From contig CALQCV020000080.1 in NCBI GenBank assembly GCA_943329165.2, forward strand, positions 1 through 7,847: a DNA stretch of 7,847 nucleotides, given 5' to 3'. Below, one piece after another: positions 1 through 5,548 of the stretch. The notes beneath the pieces were generated by a model. It was given only the letters and a program-made list of their open reading frames with translations. It was not told where the DNA came from and ran no database searches. The stretch is from Candidatus Nitrotoga sp. CP45. Its GTDB lineage: Bacteria > Bacteroidota > Bacteroidia > Flavobacteriales > Flavobacteriaceae. Every line of letters begins with the position of its first letter. Positions within the stretch are counted from its first letter, which is position 1. The position numbers were made by a program, and so were the translations under genes.

Positions 1-1
1 A

Positions 2-823
2 ACGAACGAAATCTCACTAGATAGAGCAAATGCGATTAAACATAAATGGGTTATTTTAGCTTTAGCAGGAGTTGTTATATTAATCATTGCATTACTGTTA
101 ATTATTACTGGTCAACGCTCCAAACAAAATAGAATGCAATTTCAAGAATCACAACTAAAGGCTAATGAAGAAATCTATGATTTGATGTTTAATCAAAAAA
201 CTAAAGAAGATAGCGCAAGGCAAAGTGAGAAAAAAAGAATCGCAATAGAGTTGCATGATGGTGTAATGAATAGATTAGCCAGCACACGACTTAATCTCAA
301 TATCTTATCATATCAAAAGGACGAAGAAACAATAAACAAATGTTTAAGCTATATTGAAGGAATTTATGAGATAGAACAGGAGATACGAAATATTGCTCAC
401 GATTTGAATACAGAAATCTTTAACGAATCTAATAGTTTTGTCACATTGCTAAATGATTTTGTTGCTACGCAAAATGCTACAACAAGTTCAAAGTACCAAC
501 TTGAAATCGATGCGGATCTACATTGGAATCATATTGCAAGTGGAATAAAAATGAATTTATACCGAATCATCCAGGAAGCAAGTCACAATAGTAACAAATA
601 TGCTCAAGCTACCAAGGTTAAAATTAGTTTAGTTTTAGATAAAAACAATATTTGTCTTTCTGTCACTGATAATGGAAAAGGATTTGACACAAATGCCAAC
701 TCGGAAGGGATAGGTTTAAAGAATATAAAACTACGTGTGGAATCTCTCAAGGGGAAGGTTGTAATAAAATCCAATAAGAAAAGCACTTCGATAAACATTA
801 CTATTCCATTAGCTACAGTTTAG
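2..823 (+). CDS. Sensor histidine kinase, HisKA_3 class (3' part only; start lies before the window)
   Basis: The frame is open from the left edge, so the first ATG in view (134) is internal and not the start. Counting codons from base 2, a hydrophobic segment at about residues 16-37 (WVILALAGVV...) is a transmembrane helix. It is followed by a charged linker and a dimerisation/phosphoacceptor domain with the H-box ELHDGV, His at about residue 85 (bases 254-256). The catalytic domain has an N-box (RIIQEASHNSNKYA), a G1 box DNGKGFD (about 223-229) and a G2 box GIGLKNI, ending in a typical ITIPL strand. This is the class of kinase that pairs with LuxR/NarL-type regulators. The linker and kinase core are clearly paralogous to the kinase at 1492-3531 (shared KANEEI...LM, EKKR, LHDGV). 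The missing N-terminus is therefore probably a periplasmic, perhaps TPR, sensor. No regulator follows directly; its partner may lie upstream or be the regulator at 3528. Confidence 0.93.
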   Translation, partial: TNEISLDRANAIKHKWVILALAGVVILIIALLLIITGQRSKQNRMQFQESQLKANEEIYDLMFNQKTKEDSARQSEKKRIAIELHDGVMNRLASTRLNLNILSYQKDEETINKCLSYIEGIYEIEQEIRNIAHDLNTEIFNESNSFVTLLNDFVATQNATTSSKYQLEIDADLHWNHIASGIKMNLYRIIQEASHNSNKYAQATKVKISLVLDKNNICLSVTDNGKGFDTNANSEGIGLKNIKLRVESLKGKVVIKSNKKSTSINITIPLATV

Positions 824-1175
824 CATTTATTTTTTACTACAATCAGAAGTAAGTTTTAGTTTTCCATTATATCTATTTCTTAGTTTTTAGGAGTACAACT
901 AACCAAATTTCCCGTTCACTACTACAAAAAAATTCTGCCAAAGCTAATAATAGGTTTTTTGGTCAAAAACGCAGAATTTATAAAAACCATCCACCCATAT
1001 TTGGCTATCATTCACTATCAAATGGTATCATTCTACCATAAACACACCTATGCACAAGGATTAGCAGAGACATCCTTTTTAGTTTTACGTCGTTAAAGTG
1101 TTCTATTGCCTCAAATCAATTAAAAGACACAAACTTTAAAACGATTAAAAAAACTAACACATAAAGTCTCAAATT
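824..1175. other. 352-bp gene-free spacer between kinase and peptide gene
   Basis: I find no convincing gene here. The longest ATG frame I noticed is 24 codons (1022-1096) with no supporting features. Visible structure includes an inverted repeat at 930-979 and a direct repeat TATCATTC at 1006-1013 and 1026-1033. The last 60 bases before the peptide gene are A-rich, as usual for flavobacterial leaders. No perfect TAnnTTTG promoter element is present; the nearest is CATATTTG at 996-1003, one mismatch, with no upstream TTG at the usual distance. The spacer is long for this compact region, so it probably carries the control region of the peptide gene (inference). Confidence 0.6.
930..979. repeat. 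Inverted repeat / possible hairpin with A-tract on its left side
   Basis: AAATTCTGC (930-938) is the exact reverse complement of GCAGAATTT (971-979). A second partial pairing lies inside (CCAAA 938-942 with TTTGG 958-962). On the + strand no T-run follows the right arm. On the - strand the hairpin is followed directly by seven T residues (complement of 926-932), so it resembles a terminator for leftward transcription, although no leftward gene is seen. It could also be a structured leader or the 3' end of the upstream kinase mRNA. Confidence 0.45.
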
Positions 1176-1400
1176 ATGAAAAGATTAGCAACAACATTCG
1201 GATTATTAGCTTTAATGCTTATTGTCACGTCATTCACTACTCCAACTATTGGAGGAAGAGGTCAAGTAGGAACTGGCAATTATGATATTGGAGGAAGAGG
1301 TCAAGTAGGAACTGGTAATTATGATATTGGAGGAAGAGGTCAAGTAGGAACTGGTAATTACGATATCGGAGGAAGAGGTCAAGTAGGAACTGGTAATTAA
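1176..1400 (+). CDS. Small exported protein made of tandem 13-residue repeats (candidate peptide precursor)
   Basis: I do not recognise this 74-residue protein as a named family. Residues 1-21 form a Sec-type signal sequence: MKR, then a hydrophobic core (FGLLALMLIV), then a polar TSFTTPT stretch. No lipobox cysteine is present, so it should leave the cytoplasm as a soluble or surface peptide. From residue 25 the rest is three perfect copies of IGGRGQVGTGNYD plus a fourth copy stopping after IGGRGQVGTGN. The mature part is Gly-rich, has no Cys or Trp, and has one Arg and one Asp per full unit. It sits alone between two sensor kinases, with a strong terminator 30 bp downstream, so it is probably its own transcription unit. 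Possible roles are a multi-copy signalling peptide, a repetitive surface or matrix peptide, or an antimicrobial. The position beside TPR kinases makes the first attractive, but it is inference. Start choice is secure because the signal peptide begins at this ATG. Confidence 0.8.
   Translation: MKRLATTFGLLALMLIVTSFTTPTIGGRGQVGTGNYDIGGRGQVGTGNYDIGGRGQVGTGNYDIGGRGQVGTGN
1248..1397 (+). repeat. Tandem 39-bp repeat, 3.8 copies
   Basis: The units lie at 1248-1286, 1287-1325, 1326-1364 and 1365-1397 (the last truncated by the stop codon). Copies differ only at synonymous third positions: GGC/GGT for one Gly, TAT/TAC for the Tyr, ATT/ATC for the Ile. The unit length is 13 codons, so copy-number change by slippage or recombination keeps the frame. 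The TAA stop stands where the TAT tyrosine codon of the next residue would be. Confidence 0.95.
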
Positions 1401-1430
1401 TTCCAACAAAGATTTTTAATAAATTTTAAG

Positions 1431-1462
1431 AAAACTAGTGAAAATTTTCACTAGTTTTTTTT
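1431..1462 (+). terminator. Strong intrinsic terminator after the peptide gene
   Basis: Bases 1431-1458 form a perfect 28-bp palindrome, with arms based on AAAACTAGTGAAA and its reverse complement, followed by a run of eight T (1455-1462). It starts 30 bp after the peptide gene stop. It therefore ends the peptide transcript and insulates the downstream kinase, unless read-through is regulated. Confidence 0.9.
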
Positions 1463-1465
1463 ATA

Positions 1466-1473
1466 TATATTTG
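1466..1473 (+). promoter_or_regulatory. Candidate -7 promoter element of the kinase-regulator operon
   Basis: TATATTTG matches the Bacteroidota -7 consensus TAnnTTTG exactly and lies just after the terminator. A transcript starting about 7 bases downstream would have only a short leader before the TTG at 1492. No good -33 TTG is seen at the usual spacing, since that region is occupied by the terminator palindrome, so the call is tentative. Confidence 0.45.
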
Positions 1474-1491
1474 TTAAAACTATTTTTTGCT

Positions 1492-3531
1492 TTGAGAAAA
1501 ATTTATCTTTTAGTATTCTTAACCCTCTTTTTATTTAATTGTAATAAGCATGAAGATAGAACTTCAAAAGACAATTATATTCAAAAGACTAAGATTTATT
1601 TAAAAAAAATAGATTCTACTAATTCCGATGAAGAAGCTTTAAAATTAAATGATACTGCCTATATAACTCTTGATAAAGCAAAAAACTCTACTGATAAAAG
1701 AAATAACTTAAATCTAATAATTGACAATTATTTTGCATTAGGAGCATGGAATAAATATAAGGCATCTTCTCAAAAATTACTCAAACTTTCTAAATCGTCG
1801 GGGGATAGTATTCTTATTGCTAAATCTCATAGATACCTTGGGAACTATTACTATAATGAAAACGTTCTAGATAGTTCGTTTTATCATTATGTTAAATCTG
1901 AAAAGATATACAAAAAGGTTAACGATGTCGATTATGGGGTTGTTCTACTAAAAAAGGGAGTCGTTCAATTAAACGTTAATGATTTTTTGGGCGCCGATCT
2001 TTCGCTAAGGAAAGCATATAGTATTTTAAATAAGACACAGGAATATCAAAGAATTTACGCGACTTTGAGTAGCCTAGGTTCAGTTTCTTCAGAATTAAAA
2101 GAATACAGTAGGGCAATTTTTTATTATGAAAAAGCGTTGGAGACTATTAAAATTGGGAAGCTTCAGACGAGCGAACATCAGGAAGCAAATAGTTTAAATA
2201 ATCTGGGACTGGTATATAGTGATTTGAAAGATTATAAGAAAGCAATTGCTTCCTATAGAAAAGCACTGTCTAATGATAAACTAAAGTCTCAAAATCCAGA
2301 ATTATACTCTATAATAGTTGATAATTTAGCGTATTCTGAATTAAAATCAAACAATTTTGCTAATCTTCCAGAACTTTTTTATAACTCACTTAAATATAAA
2401 AATAATCTCAAAAATCAGAGCTCAAAAGTTGTAGTGTATATTCACTTATCCGAGTATTATTCTCAAGTTAAGGATACTTTGAAGGCGATTGAGTTTTCAG
2501 AGCAAGCAATAAAAGGTTCTAAAAAATCTAATATTCCCATTTTTAGAATTGCATCTTTAAAACAAGCAGCGAATGTTGACAAAAAAAGGTCTGTTCAATA
2601 TTCGGACGAATACATTAGAATCAGTGATAGTCTACAAATTGCAGAACGAAATTCTAAAGATCGTTTTAGTAGAATTCAGTTCGAAACAAAGGAAATCATT
2701 CAGCAAAACGATGTACTTGCAAATAGAAACAGAAACCTCCTTTATGGTTTCGTAATAACGTTCATATTAGTGGCATTGTTATTTATAGTTAGAGCCCAAC
2801 GCGCCAGAACAAGAGAATTGTTATTTAAACAAGCCCAACAAAAAGCAAATGAGGAAATTTTCAACCTCATGATGTCGCAACAATCTATTATTGATGAAAG
2901 CAGAAACAAAGAAAAGAAACGTTTGGCGCAAGATTTACACGATGGCGTTTTGGGAAGAATGTTTGGTTTGCGTTTAAACCTGGATAGTTTGAATTCTAGT
3001 ACCGATCCTGATGCACCAAAAAAAAGGAATGAATTGTTAAATGAGTTAAAAACTATTGAACAAGATATTCGTGAAATTTCACACGACCTGAATAGAGAAA
3101 AATTAGTTTTAATTAATAACTTTGTGTCAATAGTCCATAATTTATTAGAAGAACAAAAATCTTTACACTCCGCTGCAGTAAGCTATCAAATAGATACTTC
3201 TATTAACTGGGATAAAATAGGGAATGCTATCAAAATTAACATGTACCGTATTTTGCAGGAGGGATTGCAAAACATTAATAAATATGCTGGCGCCAAGAAT
3301 ATTACAGTTGAGATTAGCGGAGATTCAGAAAATGTTTTTCTAAAAATACAAGACGACGGAATCGGCTTTGATGTCCACAAAAAAAGTAAAGGAATCGGAA
3401 TGCAAAATATGATTTCGAGAACCAACGAATGTCAAGGAATTATCGATATCACCTCTAAAAAAAATCACGGAACTAGAATTGTAATTACTATACCATCACA
3501 AACCAAACAACTAATCGAAGAACAAGCATGA
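1492..3531 (+). CDS. TPR-sensor lipoprotein/transmembrane histidine kinase, HisKA_3 class
   Basis: The frame opens back to a GTG at 1438, but that codon is inside the terminator palindrome. I prefer the TTG at 1492, which gives a compact lipoprotein signal MRKIYLLVFLTLFLFNC with the lipobox Cys at residue 17 and a product of 679 residues. TTG 1471 is also possible. After the Cys comes a TPR-rich sensor of about six or seven repeats (for example NNLGLVYSDLKDYKKAIASY), probably periplasmic. One transmembrane helix follows (about 416-433, LLYGFVITFILVALLFIV), then a charged linker, an H-box DLHDGV with His at about 483 (bases 2938-2940), an N-box EGLQNINKYA, a G1 box DDGIGFD and a G2 box GIGMQNM. 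The kinase should autophosphorylate and pass phosphate to the regulator that overlaps its stop codon. TPR sensors commonly bind peptides or proteins; the ligand is unknown. It is paralogous to the kinase at the left edge. Confidence 0.93.
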   Translation: MRKIYLLVFLTLFLFNCNKHEDRTSKDNYIQKTKIYLKKIDSTNSDEEALKLNDTAYITLDKAKNSTDKRNNLNLIIDNYFALGAWNKYKASSQKLLKLSKSSGDSILIAKSHRYLGNYYYNENVLDSSFYHYVKSEKIYKKVNDVDYGVVLLKKGVVQLNVNDFLGADLSLRKAYSILNKTQEYQRIYATLSSLGSVSSELKEYSRAIFYYEKALETIKIGKLQTSEHQEANSLNNLGLVYSDLKDYKKAIASYRKALSNDKLKSQNPELYSIIVDNLAYSELKSNNFANLPELFYNSLKYKNNLKNQSSKVVVYIHLSEYYSQVKDTLKAIEFSEQAIKGSKKSNIPIFRIASLKQAANVDKKRSVQYSDEYIRISDSLQIAERNSKDRFSRIQFETKEIIQQNDVLANRNRNLLYGFVITFILVALLFIVRAQRARTRELLFKQAQQKANEEIFNLMMSQQSIIDESRNKEKKRLAQDLHDGVLGRMFGLRLNLDSLNSSTDPDAPKKRNELLNELKTIEQDIREISHDLNREKLVLINNFVSIVHNLLEEQKSLHSAAVSYQIDTSINWDKIGNAIKINMYRILQEGLQNINKYAGAKNITVEISGDSENVFLKIQDDGIGFDVHKKSKGIGMQNMISRTNECQGIIDITSKKNHGTRIVITIPSQTKQLIEEQA

Positions 3532-4193
3532 CAAAATCAATGAACATATTAATAGTAGATGATCATCCTTTTATAATTCAGGCCTATAAAAATGCATTAG
3601 ACAAGTATAGCCTACAAGGCTATGAGTTTGAGGTCACACAGGCAAACAACTGCAAATCGGGATATGAAAATATTGTTGATTCCAAAAAACCTTTTGATGT
3701 AGCTTTTTTCGATATCAGTATGCCTGAATATGCAGAAAAAGGAATTTACTCGGGGGAGGACTTAGCCACTTTAATGAAAAAGGAGATGCCCGGTTGTAAA
3801 GTGATATTGTTAACGATGCACACTGAATTGCTTAAAATTAATAACATTATCAAAAATATAAATCCAAATGGGTTAATTATTAAAAACGATTTGACATTTG
3901 ACGAATTGATTTTTGCTTTTGATAAAATCATCAACAATGAAAGTTACTATAGCCAAACAGTTATTAAACTAGTGGGTCAAGCCCAATATAACAATATAGA
4001 ATTGGACGCTTTTGACAAACAAATATTGTTTCACTTATCAAAAGGTGTGAAAACTAAAGATTTGCCTCAATATATTCCGCTATCTCTTAGCGCCATTGAG
4101 AAACGAAAACTTAACATTAGAGAAATATTAGAAGTAAAAGGCGGAAGTGACATCGATTTAATTAATGAAGCCAAAACAAAAGGTGTCATTTAA
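3528..4193 (+). CDS. Response regulator, REC domain with divergent LuxR/GerE-type DNA-binding domain
   Basis: The ATG at 3528 overlaps the kinase stop (ATGA), indicating translational coupling and a dedicated kinase-regulator pair; an ATG at 3540 is an alternative start. The 221-residue product opens with NILIVDDHP, whose acidic pair is D11/D12. The phosphoacceptor is D62 in FFDISMP, with T96 (LLTMHT) and K119 (LIIKND) as the other conserved REC residues. The loop after D62 (PEYAEKGIYSGEDLA) is longer than in a minimal REC domain. Residues about 158-221 resemble a LuxR/GerE helix-turn-helix (DKQILFHLSKGVKTKDLPQYIPLSLSAIEKRK, continuing to a TKGVI end). The usual T-V-K-x-H of the recognition helix is replaced by SAIEKRK, so the DNA target probably differs from typical NarL/LuxR regulators. 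A terminator follows about 130 bp downstream. Confidence 0.93.
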   Translation: MTKSMNILIVDDHPFIIQAYKNALDKYSLQGYEFEVTQANNCKSGYENIVDSKKPFDVAFFDISMPEYAEKGIYSGEDLATLMKKEMPGCKVILLTMHTELLKINNIIKNINPNGLIIKNDLTFDELIFAFDKIINNESYYSQTVIKLVGQAQYNNIELDAFDKQILFHLSKGVKTKDLPQYIPLSLSAIEKRKLNIREILEVKGGSDIDLINEAKTKGVI

Positions 4194-4321
4194 CGATTAT
4201 GCGGGAAACCGTAACAACGTTTTTGTCTACATAGTATAACTTAGCTGTATGATTTTAGGGTTACCTGTAGACTAGAGTAGTAAAACTTAAAAATTCTACT
4301 CAATTTACATGATTTAGGGGT

Positions 4322-4352
4322 AAAGCGATACTTTAAAAGGTATCGCTTTTTT
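4322..4352 (+). terminator. Intrinsic terminator after the kinase-regulator operon
   Basis: AAAGCGATAC (4322-4331) pairs perfectly with GTATCGCTTT (4340-4349) across an 8-base loop, and six T (4347-4352) follow. It lies between convergent genes. Read leftward, the hairpin is 17 bp past the thiL stop but has only three T, so it serves mainly the + strand operon and perhaps weakly thiL. Confidence 0.85.
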
Positions 4353-4365
4353 GGTTCTTAGAGAA

Positions 4366-5415
4366 TTATTCTTCATTCATGGCATCCCATCCACGTGCTT
4401 TCAAAGGAATTTTCGTATTCGCTCTTGTAATCAAATGAATTCCTTCGCTTTCTTGTGTTAAATGTCCGATTACAGTAAAATTTGGATTAGCTTTTATTTT
4501 ATCAAAATCTTCTAAAGCAATAGTAAACAGTAATTCGTAATCTTCACCACCATTAATTGCAACGGTTGTAGAATCGATATTGAATTCTTCACAAACATTG
4601 ATAAACTGCGGATCTACTGGAATTTTTTCTTCATATAAATTACAACCTACTTTACTTTGTTTGCAAATATGAATAATCTCTGAAGACAAACCATCTGATA
4701 TATCAATCATCGATGTTGGTTTTACTTCTAGTTTGCTCAATAATTCTCTAATATCATGACGTGCTTCTGGTTTTAATTGACGTTCTATTAAATAAGTATA
4801 GGCGTCCAAATCTGGTTGGTTGTTCGGATTTACCTGAAACACTTGTTTTTCTCGCTCCAAAACTTGCAAACCCATATAGGCCGAACCTAAATCTCCTGTC
4901 ACCACTAATAAGTCACCATCATTTGCGCCATTTCTATAAACAATTTCTTGCTCGTTTGCTTCTCCAATTGCCGTTATTGAAATAATTAATCCTTTTTGTG
5001 ACGAAGTGGTATCGCCACCAATAACATCTACATTATAAAATTTAGCAGCATGAGCAATACCATCAAATAATTCCTCCATTGCTTCCAACGGAAAACGATT
5101 AGAAACCGCCACAGAAACTGTAATTTGAGTTGGCTTTGCATTCATCGCGCAAATATCAGACACATTTACAACAACAGCCTTGTAACCCAAATGTCGTAAA
5201 GGCATATAAGACAAATCAAAATGGACTCCTTCAATCAACAAATCAGTAGAAACCAGAACTTTTTTTCCCTTGAAATCCAAAACCGCAGCGTCATCGCCTA
5301 TGCTTTTCAATGTTGATGGTTGTTTTACATCAAAATTTTTCGTCAAATGGTCAATTAAACCAAATTCACCCAATTGAGAAAGTGACGTTCGTTGTGGACT
5401 TTTATCTTCTAGCAT
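4366..5415 (-). CDS. thiL: Thiamine-monophosphate kinase
   Basis: ThiL is a cytoplasmic enzyme that phosphorylates thiamine monophosphate with ATP to give thiamine diphosphate, the last step of cofactor synthesis. The 349-residue product has the family's motifs in order: GDDAAV (40-45), STDLLIEGVHFD (56-67), NVSDICAMNAKP (84-95), the Asp-containing GGDTTSS (133-139), TGDLG (173-177), SMIDISDGL (235-243) and GGEDYELLF (289-297), ending near GWDAM (342-346). These belong to the AIRS-like N- and C-terminal domains, with the Asp-rich motifs binding Mg-ATP and substrate. Length is normal for the family with no sign of damage. It stands alone with no other thi gene and no TPP riboswitch that I can see upstream. 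It is separated from lepA by a terminator and has a candidate promoter of its own. Confidence 0.96.
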   Translation of the reverse strand: MLEDKSPQRTSLSQLGEFGLIDHLTKNFDVKQPSTLKSIGDDAAVLDFKGKKVLVSTDLLIEGVHFDLSYMPLRHLGYKAVVVNVSDICAMNAKPTQITVSVAVSNRFPLEAMEELFDGIAHAAKFYNVDVIGGDTTSSQKGLIISITAIGEANEQEIVYRNGANDGDLLVVTGDLGSAYMGLQVLEREKQVFQVNPNNQPDLDAYTYLIERQLKPEARHDIRELLSKLEVKPTSMIDISDGLSSEIIHICKQSKVGCNLYEEKIPVDPQFINVCEEFNIDSTTVAINGGEDYELLFTIALEDFDKIKANPNFTVIGHLTQESEGIHLITRANTKIPLKARGWDAMNEE

Positions 5416-5434
5416 ACTTGTTGAATTTAGGCTG

Positions 5435-5442
5435 CAAAGTTA
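5435..5442 (-). promoter_or_regulatory. Candidate thiL promoter -7 element
   Basis: On the - strand this reads TAACTTTG, an exact TAnnTTTG match, ending 19 bases before the thiL start codon. A TTTG at 5462-5459 (- strand) could be the -33 element, with a spacing of 16, slightly short of the usual 17-23. Confidence 0.55.
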
Positions 5443-5459
5443 CTGCTTTAATGCCAAAC

Positions 5460-5490
5460 AAAAAACCCAACAACTTTCGTCATTGGGTTT
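5460..5490 (-). terminator. Intrinsic terminator after lepA
   Basis: Read on the - strand, AAACCCAA (5490-5483) pairs with TTGGGTTT (5470-5463) across a 12-base loop. The T-run is formed by the complement of 5465-5460. It lies about 58 bp past the lepA stop and upstream of the candidate thiL promoter, so the two genes are probably separate units. Confidence 0.7.
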
Positions 5491-5526
5491 GTCTATCATC
5501 TATTCTCTATTTTCTTTATTCTTATT

Positions 5527-5547
5527 CCCCTTTGGGGGTTAGGGGGC
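5527..5547. repeat. Short C/G-block intergenic element ([12 protein letters not shown])
   Basis: A block of four C, TTT, five G, TTA, five G and a C lies immediately past the lepA stop. It is strikingly GC-rich against the surrounding AT-rich spacer. The + strand reads SPLGVRGL in one frame, a tail I recall from many spurious Bacteroidota ORFs, which suggests a dispersed genomic element. The CCCC/GGGG halves can form a tight hairpin. The dispersed nature is from memory and not shown by this window, where only one copy is present. Confidence 0.55.
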
Positions 5548-5548
5548 T

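Noticed and set aside
604..798. Antisense frame inside the left-edge kinase
   Set aside because: It lies wholly within a well-supported coding region on the other strand and shows no family features. The same holds for the other antisense and out-of-frame stretches inside the kinase, regulator, thiL and lepA genes.
1022..1096. A 24-codon ATG frame in the spacer before the peptide gene
   Set aside because: It is very short, has no signal sequence or recognisable motif, and chance frames of this size are common in this DNA.
1248..1397. The 39-bp tandem units as a possible CRISPR array
   Set aside because: The units abut with no spacers and are in frame within an exported protein.
1438..1491. 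N-terminal extension of the TPR kinase from GTG 1438
   Set aside because: The codon is in the terminator palindrome, and the extension encodes low-complexity residues from the T-run; a better lipoprotein start exists at 1492.
5416..5548. A TPP riboswitch before thiL
   Set aside because: The leader is too short after the candidate promoter, and no conserved CUGAGA-type core is seen.
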